Shown here piece by piece: positions 55,701-64,000 of a DNA stretch of 64,000 bases. Both the position numbers and the translations under genes were made by a program. Every line of letters begins with the position of its first letter. The first letter of the stretch is position 1. The DNA is from Nymphaea colorata. Lineage: Eukaryota > Streptophyta > Magnoliopsida > Nymphaeales > Nymphaeaceae. The DNA lies in NCBI RefSeq assembly GCF_008831285.2, contig NC_045140.1, forward strand, positions 7,686,505 through 7,750,504. The letters run 5' to 3'. The notes below the pieces were generated by a model. It searched no databases. It worked only from the letters and a program-made list of their open reading frames with translations, and had not been told where the DNA came from.

Positions 55701-58700
55701 TGTGCAGGGTATAGTCAAGCAAAGATCTTCTCTCAGGCAGATGTTTTCAAGTGATGATTGGGCTGCATATCTACATACCTATAAAAGAAAGGCTACAACA
55801 GTTGTGGATACCATCTTCGATGCTGACTTTTGGGAATCATGTGTGCACTTATTGAAGATTTGTGTACCTCTAGTGAAAGTCCTCAGATTAGTTGATAGTG
55901 AAGATAGACCTTCTATTGGATATTTATACGAGTCTATGGATAGAGCCAAGGAGGCCATTAGAGATAATATGAAGGGAAAAAAGAAGTTGTACATGCCTAT
56001 ATGGAAGATTATAGATGAAAGGTGGTCTGGACAACTTCATCGCCCACTTCATGCAGCAGCCTACTACCTAAATCCTGCTGTTAGATTTCTTCCCACTTTT
56101 AAGAAGGACAGAGAGGTTGAGTATGGCATGTTGGATTGCATTGATGTATTAGTAAGTGATAGTAAAGAACAAGACGCTATCCATATGTCGATCAACAAAT
56201 ATGATACGGCTTCTGGTACCATGGCGAGAGACACAACAGTTCGATGCAGGACAACTATGCGTCCAGGTATTAGAAAAAGAGACTTTATACTTTTTGTTGT
56301 TTAGCTTTTATTCTACCTTCTCATATATTTATTTCTGACAACATTTTTACTTTCCATCTGTTATTAGATTTGTGGTGGGAAAGGTTTGGGCCTGATTGCC
56401 CAGAACTAAGGAAGCTTGCAATTAGAATCCTCAGTCAAACATGTAGTGCAACTGGATGTGAAAGAAATTGGAGTGTATTTCAGCACATCCATAGTAAGAA
56501 GAGGAATAGGCTGGAACATAAAAGGTTGAATGACCTTGTTTACGTTCGTTATAATATGAAGTTGAGACAAAGGTAAACATTTGTTTTGTTATACAAGAAT
56601 ATCAAATTCTAATATATATTTTAATCTCTAACAATTTGTTAATTTTTTCTCTTGTTAGGCAACTAGAAACAACATCTACGAGGAAGCATCACAATCAATA
56701 TGATCCTATCTTCATTGACCATTTTGATATATTAGATTCTTGGGTTGAAGAAGAACCAGCTGCAATACTTGATGAGGACGATCTTGATTTTTTGAATGTT
56801 GAAGGAGCAGCAGAGATTGTTGAAGAAGGAGAGGCTGGGGAGGAGCAATGGAATGTTGGTGACATTCCATTTGCAACAGAGGGGATAGAAGAAGAAGTTA
56901 ATGAAGAAAATGAAGATGATGATGAAGAATGAAGATGATGATGCAGATGACGATATGTTTTGAGTTTTGACTTCTGAACTTATGAATTGACGATAGGTTG
57001 CTTAATATGTAATTTTGATTTTTGAATGTTTGATACTTTGATTTCTTATTTTGGAATGTCTTGTTCATATTTAGTAAGTGCATACTTCATAGTTCATACT
57101 TCATAGTTCATAACTTCACATACATGAATGATGAATGTTCCTTTAAATACATTTTTATTGAATTTTTCTGATTTTTACTAGTTTTTTTCGGATTTTTTTA
57201 GATTTTTTCCTGATTTTTTTAGATTTTTTATAATTTTTTAATATTTTTTACAAATTTAAAAAAAAAATTACGATACGTTACGATACATTTACGATACGGC
57301 GTATAGGTCGGCCCGACCGATACACGATACGATACGGCAGTGATAACATTGGCAGGATGTGCTTTCAGCGATAGTGACATGGTGCAACAGATCCTAAGTG
57401 GACTTGGGCTGAGTTTACCTCTTTGTTATGCCTGCCCATCCTTCCTACTTATGAAGAGTTGAGAGTCAAGCTACTATACCATGAGATGACACTAAAAGGC
57501 TTGTCTGAAAGCTCTCACCCTCAGCAGACTCTCAGGATGTTCTCATAACACTGTTGAACACAAGATTGGTCAATCAATCCTACCTTCACGCCTTCCTGGG
57601 CTATCAAAAGGAAAGGAATAGATATTACCGGCTATAACTTGTCCATTGCATACAACTTCAATTTTATGCAAGAGATAAGTGCTATTTACTTTCCTGCAGA
57701 AAGAAGAGGGGTGGAGAACATTGAAGGTAGGTTTTTTGGTACTTTTTGAGAGAAGATATTGTTAGAACTTAATGTCCACATTTGTTCTAGGTAAGAGAAA
57801 GAGAAGAGAAGACAAAAAGGGATTTCTGTCTAGGCATGAGCTAGTCTCATTAAGATATAAACAGATATTTAACAGGGCTTAAAACTAGATAAGTAATTGC
57901 AAGATAACAAATTTTTGGGGCTTATAAGAACAATATAATAAATGTTTTGGGTCTGACCCACATCCAAACAATATAACTCGCCCCTTCTTCGCCCTACCCT
58001 CCCCCCAAAAATTGTATATGGTATTGATTCATGAAGAACTTGCCTTTGAGGCTTGAGCAACTCATGCTCTATTCCCATTTTTTTCAATTTTTTTGCCTCA
58101 AAGAATATTGGTCAACCTCAATGTATTTGACATGGCGATGGTGAATTCAATTAAAGGACATGTTTATCGCAGTTTGATTGTCACATTAGAATAGAGCATC
58201 AGAAACTCTGTGCTCCCTTTCAGCATGACAAATTTGTCCTCCTTTTCGGCCCCTTTTTTTGCTGCTTTCCTTTCCACCTTTTCCTTTTTAAAGGATCAAC
58301 CTGCCGGTAGACTCCATGGAACTTTAAAGGAGGGAAAAAAAAAAAGAGTTGGGAACAAAAGAAGGATGCTTGGTGTTATAGAAAATCAGATGTGCATTTG
58401 TGAAAAGTTGATTTCAGATGCCTGTTCATGTTGTGTTGAAGGGCTGATCAAAATGCAAACAAAGTCATCCATTCTGTCCAACCAGATGCGGAGAGTAAGC
58501 TGAACTGAATGATGGCCGATATTCAAAAGAAGGAATGGAAACAAGAAATCAGAAGTCAGAACAATGAAAAAGGACACACAAGCTGATCGAAAGAGAAAGC
58601 AGAGATCAGATGAACTGATGTATTTAGAAGGCAACAGCAGAGCAGTAGAGTGCAGATTATAGGCAGATGGTACAGGTCAAGAACAAATTGGGGACAGATT

Positions 58701-59920
58701 GCAGATTGCAAAGAAAACAGAGGGCTCGGATATTATGTAAGACTTAAAACTGCATAAGTAATTACAAAATAACAAGCGTGCATTGTGAACACATTGGGGC
58801 TTATGGGAACATAACTATGTGTCTTTGATCCAACCCAGATCCAGAACAATATAGCCGGCATTCTTCTTTTCAGGTTAACAGTAGAACAGTGCCTAAATAT
58901 TAGTACAGAAATGCAAATCACTAATTATTTCAAAAAAAAAAATGTAAGTATACCTGGAGAATGAAAGGGACAGTACTATAAAATAGAAAGAACCCAACTG
59001 CAAAAGCAGCAAAGAGAAGTATCTGAAATGAACAACATATAAATGATTCTCAGATCAGATTTCTTAAATTATAAGAAGTACCTAGAGACATTCCAAGTTT
59101 CAAAGGGTAGACTATCTTACAACTTTTGGGGTCCAATTGATTGATTCAAGTTCGGCATACTCAAATATCAAACTGAAAGCATCTCAGGATTAACAAGGAC
59201 AAAAAACTAATGCTATCATTAAGTTGAAAATTCAGGTAATATCCAATAAATGAAGCAGCAGATTGGTTCGAGTTCTGCATTCCCGAATTTGAAGCTGAAA
59301 AGGTCTCAGGACTAACAAAGTAGCAAACAAAAAAGAACAGATGATATAACTCAGTTGTAAATCCAGGAAAGTATCCAATAAATAAAGCAATGGATAACAG
59401 AATTGAAACTCTTCTTTAAACTTTTGGAAGATGTGCAAATGTTAGGGTATTTTCTAATTATAGTGTCAACAATTAGGGTGTGTTCGACATCTAAGTTTTC
59501 TTAATTGTAGTTGGATTTCAAGTTGGTCAAAGCCCTAAAAAGCTAGTCAAGATTAGTCAGGATTAATCGATTTAAGCCAGTTTAAGTTGGTCAACTAAAA
59601 TAAAATAAAATATACATATATTATAAGTTTATAACACTGCAGCCAGATATGCAGAAAGATAAATAAACAGATATACAAAAAAAAGAAAAAAGAAAAACAC
59701 ATCTACAAACATAGATGCCAGACATATATTAAGAGTAAAAACATGTGTGTCTCTATGCCATGCGGCCTCTTCATGTGGAGCAACACACCCATGTAGACAT
59801 GCCAAGATATGAGTGCAGGCCTGGACACATTATTGAATGCATGGGGTCCAATCAATGCACCTGATCCTAAATCTGTCTTTGTTCAAGCTCAGTCAATCAT
59901 AACCAAGTCAAAAAGTGTTA

Positions 59921-59980
<60 letters not shown>

Positions 59981-60226
59981 GAGAAAAAGTGCTGGTTTGA
60001 GGTTTTCTGTATTTTGGAACTTTATTATTAGGTAGTTCTTTGAATTTTTAATTATTTACTGGACTCTTCATGTAAGGGGTTAGACATAACCCTAATTAGA
60101 TCTTTTAATCTAGTCGAGGAGGAGGAGCCAGAGGTGACAACTCCCTTTTCTCTCTTTCTCTCATATCTAGCTTCCCTCGCTTATCTCTTGTCCCATCTTC
60201 TTTGTTCTTGCTCGTTTAATGTTAAG

Positions 60227-60280
<54 letters not shown>

Positions 60281-60535
60281 GAAATTGAATAGTGACTCTA
60301 GCTTTTTAAAGTCACCCTGCCATCTAACCGGGATCATCCGATCCAGCATGATGGACAATTAAGAGAAAAACAATGAGAAAAAGGTGATGGGTATTTTCGT
60401 CATCTAGTATTAGTTCTACATTTTTCTTCATGTTTTTCTCTCAACCATCCATCCACATCAGATGGATGGCCCTGATTAGATGGCTAGGTGATTCTAGATA
60501 GTTAGGCTCACCGTTCACTCTCTCTCTCTCTCTCT

Positions 60536-60580
<45 letters not shown>

Positions 60581-63500
60581 ATAAACCCTCTGTGTGTGCT
60601 GACAACCAAAAGCCCGCCAGCGACTCCAATGATTAGCAGGTACTCTCTTTTTCTCTGTCACTTGCTCATCTCTCTCCATTGGCCCCTCTCAGCCCTCTGT
60701 CTCCATCAGTCAACTCTTTCCTGCGTCGTCCTTCCAGCAACTACTTCCATCCATCCATCACCCTCTCTTTGTCTGCTGATCTCCCTTCCTCTCTTTGCTG
60801 CTTTCTTTGTCTCCTCCTTCTCTCTCTCCTGGTTTCCCTTTTCTCTTTTTCAATCTCCCTTCTTCTTGCTCTCTCTTTGTATCCCTCTCTTTCTTCAGAG
60901 CAGCCATTTTTTGTGAGGCAGGAAAAACAAACAATGTCTTTCACAAAGCACAGTCATGCTTCCATCTCTCTCTGTTGATTAAAACTTATGAGTCTTTATT
61001 TACTTAACATCCAGAAGTTCAGGACAAACCTTTTGAACTTTCTAAAGCTCTTTTATTCCTTATGCCTTTCTGGTTCTAAAAAAGTTAATCTGATTCTATT
61101 AGGCCCATTTCTTGAGTTAAAGTTTATTTTCTGAAGAACACATTGTAAGCTGTAACCAATAACAACATTGTTTTTTCCTAATTATGCCATTTTTTATGAG
61201 TTCTTTTTGCTGCTAATATAGACCTGGTAACTTGTGGGCATCATATGGATCAGAGAACAAATCTCCATCATCTTGCAATGAAATTGGTGTCCCAAGCCTG
61301 CTATATCATCATATTCTGACTGGCTAACTCTTGACTGGCATTTGTTAGCTTAAATATGCCTTCAAAAAATGGTCATATAGTTCTCCATCCTCCTGAAATA
61401 ACTCCATATGTACCTGCCCCAAGCCTGGAACAACTCCAGGAAGACGTTCATGAGTTCCAACTGTAAAATCTTTCTATATTTGATGGAGTCAAGCTAAAAA
61501 AATGGTACTTAATACAAAACTTGCATAGATGAATGTCAGATAAGATTGATTTTTCTGTGTTGGACACAACCATTTTAGTGTATGGTATTCCCATCATACA
61601 ATAGCATAACCAGGTAGGCCTCAATTTAGCCCAACTTGCTAGGGAAATCATCAAAACTTAAATTTCAAACAAGATGCACCTATAACTTACTACACCTACA
61701 GCAGACAATATCACTGTTAAGGACCATGAACTACATTCAAGCACACACTAGATTAGTTAAATAAATGGCACGGGCAAACCCGGTGGTGAAGAAGGGGGGA
61801 GGGGGGACTGGCTCCTTTGAACTTTTGAAAAAAATAAATTCAATATGGATCTTCTGGAAAACGACTTTTTGCCACCCTAAAAGTTTGGAAAGGAAATAAC
61901 CTCCCCCTCCACTTTGGAGGTCAGAGCTGTGATTGTTAGTTCACAACTCAAGCGTGCAACGTCCACAAATATTACATGAAAAGCATATAAAATGGAAGGC
62001 CACAGGTATAGTCACCAAAACATGCTCATCACCAAAAGAAGGCATAGTATAAGTGGGTAACAAATGCACATACAATGCAGACCTTGGCTTTAAGAATAGT
62101 GTCCTCATGTACTAAAGCTCTCACGTTTTCACTTTTCATGTCACTTACAATAATGCACATGTGTTCACCTAAATAGGGATCTTCAACGAATCAAGCCAAC
62201 TAGAGTTCGACCTGAACTCACTCAGCTAAACTCCACTTGAGCTCCCGAGTTCGAGTTAAGAAATACAGTCACTTAAAAGAATGAGTTGAACTTGAGCTGG
62301 GCAGGCTTGACTCATTTATATTCGATTAAACTCACAGAAAGAAAATATATAATATGTGTCCTACAATACTATCACAAAAAAGCAACAGCCACAATGGAGT
62401 TCCATCTGGGTAGCAAGCATGATGTCAAGAGTTTGAACCTGGTCGTTTTCTTTCGTGTTAAAAAAGATAATAATAAACAGCTCAAATGGCTCGGTGAGCT
62501 CAAGCCGAGTTCGAGCCAAGCTCAAGTTGAGTCCTTTGGCACTCGAGCAGAGTTCGAGCTGGCCCAGCTCGGCTCGGGAACATCCCTACACCAAAACTAG
62601 TCTTTGTTTCTAGTCATGAAAGACACACAGGAGATGCATTATTGAAACCAACAAATAGTTCTCATGACACAGTAACAAATTTATCACCACAAGGAAAAAA
62701 AGAAAAAAGAAAAGAACACCACCAGTATGTTCAAGCATTGCCGACAAACCATAGTGAATCATCACAAGCATATCCAAGAAATACATCAACCATGTAGAGG
62801 ATACATTTCACATCCGCTAATTAAAGTCCCAAAAATTCCAAGCATTCCAATCACTTCAATGAGGTCTCTCTTTTTAACACAAAATTCCTGCAAATAAAAA
62901 ACATTTTTGTGAAATAATCATTAATATGACCAACATAAATAACCATAAATGCAGGTTAATAAACAAGTGAGGAAAGGAAAGAGACATCAAGGATGCTTGC
63001 AACAAAGTATCTGGATCTTCACTAGTGCTGTGAACTCGTGTAATGCATCGATGAACTGTGAAAAATAATGGTACTTTCACTTGAAAGGAATATCATTCCA
63101 AAAATCTATCCATGAAGAGAGGAAAAGCAGATGTTCGATAAATGAAATGTCGGTCTACAATCAATAACAAATCAAAATTCTTTCCATCTAGCAGTTAGTT
63201 GTTCATGAGAAGATTCAAAACTTTACTCGATTAACCGGTTAGTGATTAATCAGCCTTGCTAGCAAGTAATTTATAACTAACAGGAAAACTAACCTCCCAA
63301 ACATTACTGATTGCATAAAAAATTGTTCCTGCAATTACAAGCCCATCACCAAGAAGGGGTCTGGTTCCACCTGCATTCAGAATGTCAACAGATATTGCAT
63401 CTACTCCATTTGAAACATTAAATGCAATCTAGAAAAGGTAACATTAGAAAAAGATACCATACATAAGCAAGACTGGCAGCATTATGATATTAAAGTAGCG

Positions 63501-64000
63501 TGAAGAATAAATCGACCTTGTGCTTATCTTGATCTTAGATTGTTTCAGAAAAACTGTAATCCATAATACCTCAATAGCAGGTAATGCCTGAAAATTTCTG
63601 TGACTATTAGCTGCTTAAGCAATTTACTCCAATTGTTATTTGTATCCTTCTAGTGGAAAATAAAGAAATAATCCAACATCTCAATGACTTCCTAAAAAGA
63701 AAAATCAGAATGGTAACTTCAGGTATCACAAAAGCACTTTTCTATACTCTTTTCTGTTTTCTCATTATATAAGGATGTAACCTTTGTTTGTATTTGAAGC
63801 AAAAAAGGAAATGTAAATGCATTCAACTAAGAAAATAAGGAATGCAAATGTGTGTTATGCAGGGAATGGAAAACAAGATAAAGTACCTCCACCAGCTACA
63901 CCAGCATCTGAAAAAAGCACCAAAACAAGGCCCAACACACAGGTGGCTGCCCCAATAAACTGCAGGACTGTATATCTGGTCCCAATGTAAATTCTGGTAA
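52704..64000 (-). CDS. SLC35F-type (DUF914) transporter, 7 exons visible, N-terminus outside window
   Basis: Exons at 64000-63887, 63370-63294, 62887-62805, 59172-59121, 59022-58954, 52965-52879 and 52772-52704 join in phase over about 182 codons to a TAA stop at 52704-52706. Family motifs run in order: YIGTRYTVLQFIGAATCVLG, VLFSDAGVAGG, GDGLVIAGTIFYAISNVWEE, FCVKKRDLIEVIGMLGIFG, FFLFYSTVPFIL, SGATMFNLSLLTSNMWAVLI, then VDWLYFCAFAVIAIGLAMYS. These are the transmembrane helices of SLC35F1/F2-like proteins in the drug/metabolite transporter superfamily. Substrates in plants are largely unknown, so I assign no substrate. Usual length is 330-420 residues, so about half lies to the right of the window. 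The exons show no break, so the gene appears intact despite TE-laden introns. Confidence 0.87.
52879..52965 (-). CDS. SLC35F exon
   Basis: This exon has 29 codons reading TSGATMFNLSLLTSNMWAVL then IRIFFYHQQ, the most conserved helix of the family. It has a GTACAG acceptor and CAACAG/GTTTTT donor, phase 0. Confidence 0.9.
53911..54095. repeat. Sub-terminal palindromic repeats, hAT left end
   Basis: At least ten copies of CGTATCG or its complement CGATACG lie here, several fused into perfect palindromes such as CCGTATCGTACGATACGG. Sub-terminal repeats of this sort are binding sites for hAT transposases such as Ac. A second cluster is at 57268-57338. Confidence 0.85.
54104..54129. repeat. Perfect 11-bp hairpin in hAT leader
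   Basis: The arms AAAAAGGGGCC and GGCCCCTTTTT flank a GTCG loop. It looks like a bacterial terminator by shape, but in this plant element it is more likely a structural leader feature. The adjacent CT-rich tract (54150-54172) is typical of a plant transcription start region. Confidence 0.75.
54416..55177 (+). CDS. hAT transposase, N-terminal part (BED zinc finger)
   Basis: The start is the ATG at 54416 (MSDPAWQW), as the frame upstream opens only with a TTG. The BED-type finger is CxxC at residues 22 and 25 and His at 39 and 44 (CNYCKQIISGGISRFKHH). An acidic linker (EDAEEGYGDPHEGEESEGED) and an Arg/Gly-rich segment (RGRGRSQGRTGGGR) follow, then WFYDASIPFNA, the start of the DUF659 region. 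The frame stops at 55177, but true homology shifts to the next frame near 55145 (family LRGK motif), a one-base difference. Confidence 0.85.
   Translation: MSDPAWQWCTRVNPKDRLRVKCNYCKQIISGGISRFKHHIAGTHSDVAACNGSQEIPLPAYVKHQCQQLLDAVKASRIEKDMEDAEEGYGDPHEGEESEGEDVQLEQEDVGVSLGTTKGKGIMHGGGSSATATRKRRGASISSVSRGRGRSQGRTGGGRVPTMKSSNMSGSIKNFFPNYTAAGAQPEVRIAMQSKDIIEAADETIGRWFYDASIPFNAANFYHYQPIADAIASVGRGYKMPSFINCEVKFSTI
55150..56266 (+). CDS. hAT transposase, DUF659 and catalytic core exon
   Basis: The frame opens at TTG 55150 (LRGKILNNIVRDVKTYCDEL), reads CSVMADGWTDIKNR and TLVNFLVYCP (DUF659 core), DNAANYKAAGEML and WSPCAAHCINLML (RNase H-like fold with conserved Cys-His), then RFATN and LNPAVR. It ends in phase 1 at CCAG/GTATTA. 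There is no in-frame ATG at its start, which confirms that it is the continuation of the first part. Confidence 0.87.
56368..56572 (+). CDS. hAT transposase, dimerisation domain exon
   Basis: The acceptor TTATTAG completes an Asp codon. The exon reads LWWERFGPDCPELRKLAIRI and QTCSATGCERNWSVF, the signature of the hAT C-terminal dimerisation domain, then NRLEHKRLNDLVYVRYN. It ends in phase 2 at AAAG/GTAAAC. Confidence 0.88.
56659..56932 (+). CDS. hAT transposase, last exon (acidic tail)
   Basis: After CTTGTTAG it reads QLETTSTRKHHNQYDPIFID then DSWVEEEP and ends in a Glu/Asp-rich tail, stop TGA at 56930-56932. The acidic tail matches related plant hAT proteins in kind only. Confidence 0.83.
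57560..58920. other. SLC35F intron with copia LTR-like debris
   Basis: Two related stretches (57870-57985 and 58730-58860) share AACTAGATAAGTAATT(G/A)CAA, GGGGCTTAT(A/G) and CCA(A)CATCCA-type phrases in the same orientation. They look like diverged LTR or repeat copies. They resemble the sequence near 12870-12960. No coding region is seen. Confidence 0.4.
58954..59022 (-). CDS. SLC35F exon
   Basis: This exon has 23 codons reading ILLFAAFAVGFFLFYSTVPF then ILQ, one transmembrane helix, phase 0 at both ends (TTTCAG acceptor, GTATAC donor). The next intron is 6 kb and contains the copia and hAT insertions. Confidence 0.88.
59121..59172 (-). CDS. SLC35F exon
   Basis: This exon spans 52 bp. The CTTTCAG acceptor completes Ile, then LIFEYAELESINWTPKV follows to a GTAAGA donor. 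Only this frame is free of stops and fits the loop before the next helix. Confidence 0.82.
59200..59920. other. SLC35F intron, no feature recognised
   Basis: AT-rich intron. A short direct repeat recurs in 59150-59290 (TTC(G)A(G)TTC(T/G)GCAT and ATCAAACTGAAA/TTGAAGCTGAAA), which may be a local duplication of the neighbouring exon's 5' flank. Nothing else is supported. Confidence 0.4.
59923..59976. repeat. (TA)n microsatellite
   Basis: About 27 uninterrupted AT units in the SLC35F intron. Confidence 0.97.
60233..60280. repeat. (TA)n-(GA)n compound microsatellite
   Basis: A TA run (60233-60259) continues directly into a GA run (60259-60280) at the left edge of the foldback element. Confidence 0.95.
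60284..60516. mobile_element. Foldback MITE-like element, about 230 bp
   Basis: The left end GTGACTCTAGC...GCCATCTAACCGGG (from 60292) and the right end, read in reverse complement (GTGAGCCTAACT...GCCATCTAATCAGG, to 60511), form inverted repeats of about 48 bp with scattered mismatches. (GA)n lies outside the left end and (TC)n outside the right. No clear target duplication. No coding capacity. Confidence 0.65.
60518..60578. repeat. (TC)n-(TA)n-(GT)n compound microsatellite
   Basis: TC run 60518-60534, TA run 60536-60550, GT run 60551-60578. The TC/TA part mirrors the TA/GA tract left of the foldback element. The pyrimidine-rich stretch to 60890 is low-complexity (CTCTCTTT) and its open frames are not genes. 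Confidence 0.93.
61000..62160. other. SLC35F intron, no feature recognised
   Basis: AT-rich intron. GGGGGGAGGGGGGACTGGCTCC near 61796-61817 with CCTCCCCCTCCACTTTGGAGG near 61901-61921 resembles diverged ends of the GGAGCCAG-type MITE family in inverted orientation, but I find no target duplication. Confidence 0.35.
62174..62588. mobile_element. hAT-type non-autonomous element, TAGGGATGTTC termini
   Basis: It starts TAGGGATCTTCAACGA and ends GGGAACATCCCTA (inverted TAGGGATgTTC). The flanks CACCTAAA (62166-62173) and CACCAAAA (62589-62596) form an 8-bp duplication with one mismatch. It is rich in alternating TCGAGCTC/GAGTTCGAGC phrases. A truncated relative lies at 49646. Confidence 0.68.
62805..62887 (-). 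CDS. SLC35F exon
   Basis: This exon spans 83 bp from a TTTGCAG acceptor. It reads EFCVKKRDLIEVIGMLGIFG then TLISGCE and splits an Ile codon at GAAAT/GTATCC, phase 2. Confidence 0.85.
63294..63370 (-). CDS. SLC35F exon
   Basis: This exon spans 77 bp. The AATGCAG acceptor completes a Gly codon, then GTRPLLGDGLVIAGTIFYAI and SNVWE follow to a GTTAGT donor, phase 0. Confidence 0.87.
63887..64000 (-). CDS. SLC35F exon (first visible, partial)
   Basis: In the third minus frame it reads TRIYIGTRYTVLQFIGAATC and VLGLVLVLFSDAGVAGG, a transmembrane helix pair start, and ends at GGAG/GTACTT, phase 1. Confidence 0.87.

Larger units (their letters stand above)
53905..57351 (+). mobile_element. Autonomous-type hAT transposon, 3447 bp, perfect TSD
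   Basis: It starts CAATGTTATCC and ends TGATAACATTG (TIR CAATGTTATC) and is flanked by an exact 8-bp duplication GCAGGATG (53897-53904 and 57352-57359). It encodes a spliced transposase with BED zinc finger, DUF659, RNase H-like core and hAT dimerisation domain on the plus strand. Both ends carry dense CGTATCG/CGATACG sub-terminal repeats, probably transposase binding sites. The exact TSD and largely intact coding region point to a recent insertion. One frameshift near 55145 probably disables this copy. Confidence 0.93.
53620..57545 (+). pseudogene. Copia gag relic split by the hAT insertion
   Basis: Left of the hAT, SISIMEYLNKMKLI is followed by LLVVAGC (53840-53904). Right of it, FSDSDMVQQILSGLGL (57365-57415) and, after a frame change, LPTYEELRVKLLYHEMTLKG with LSESSHPQQTL (about 57447-57540) continue the same protein. 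These are UBN2-type Ty1/copia gag motifs. The sequence upstream to about 53620 is too decayed to delimit. It lies antisense to the SLC35F gene. Confidence 0.72.

Noticed and set aside
60551-61007. Frames of 70-121 codons after the (GT)n run
   Set aside because: Low-complexity CT-rich intron sequence; antisense to the SLC35F gene and without homology.
61796-61921. Possible further GGAGCCAG-type MITE
   Set aside because: The G-rich and C-rich ends are loosely inverted, but no 8-bp duplication or clean terminus could be found.
1-64000. CRISPR arrays, tRNA or rRNA genes
   Set aside because: No regularly spaced short repeats with unique spacers and no tRNA or rRNA consensus was seen; the tRNA-like matches are retroelement primer sites.

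Overview
This window is nuclear DNA of a flowering plant. It is AT-rich, has split genes with GT-AG introns of up to about 9.8 kb, and most of it is transposable elements (TEs) of typical plant classes: Ty3/gypsy Tat-type and chromovirus elements, Ty1/copia remnants, hAT elements with their MITEs, and a FAR1/MULE relic. I cannot name the species. No rRNA, tRNA or CRISPR array was seen.

Two host genes can be supported, both on the minus strand and both cut by a window edge. (1) From 15779 down to 1362 lie seven exons of a VPS3/TGFBRAP1-type CORVET tethering subunit: an N-terminal CNH domain, then Vps39-type helical repeats. All seven exons join in phase over about 724 codons, and the C-terminus lies to the left of the window. 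Intron 2 is 9.5 kb and full of TEs. (2) From the right edge down to 52704 lie seven exons of an SLC35F (DUF914) drug/metabolite-type transporter, also phase-consistent, with the N-terminus to the right of the window. Its last-but-one intron carries a copia gag relic that is itself split by a nearly complete autonomous hAT transposon.

Layout: 1-15.8 kb, the VPS3 gene with TE-filled introns (a non-autonomous hAT element at 5.0-5.7 kb; a broken chromovirus at 6.45-10.4 kb holding up to three successively nested TIR elements). 15.8-30 kb, intergenic DNA with a FAR1/MULE relic, a small hAT MITE, an AT-rich degenerate repeat and a tandem repeat near 28.1-28.7 kb. 30.1-47.5 kb, one large minus-strand Tat-type Ty3/gypsy element with diverged LTRs, split by a GC-richer block of about 4.8 kb (33.78-38.58 kb) whose 325-codon ORF I do not recognise. 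47.5-52.7 kb, degenerate repeats and a 1.15 kb hAT-type element. 52.7-64 kb, the SLC35F gene with its hAT, foldback and microsatellite insertions.

The most informative parts are the hAT family (an autonomous 3.45 kb copy and a 0.73 kb deletion derivative, each with a perfect 8-bp target duplication and dense palindromic sub-terminal repeats), the nested TIR elements in the chromovirus, and the unrecognised GC-rich block inside the Tat element. Nothing here demands a new biological system. The GC-rich block is the likeliest undescribed component.
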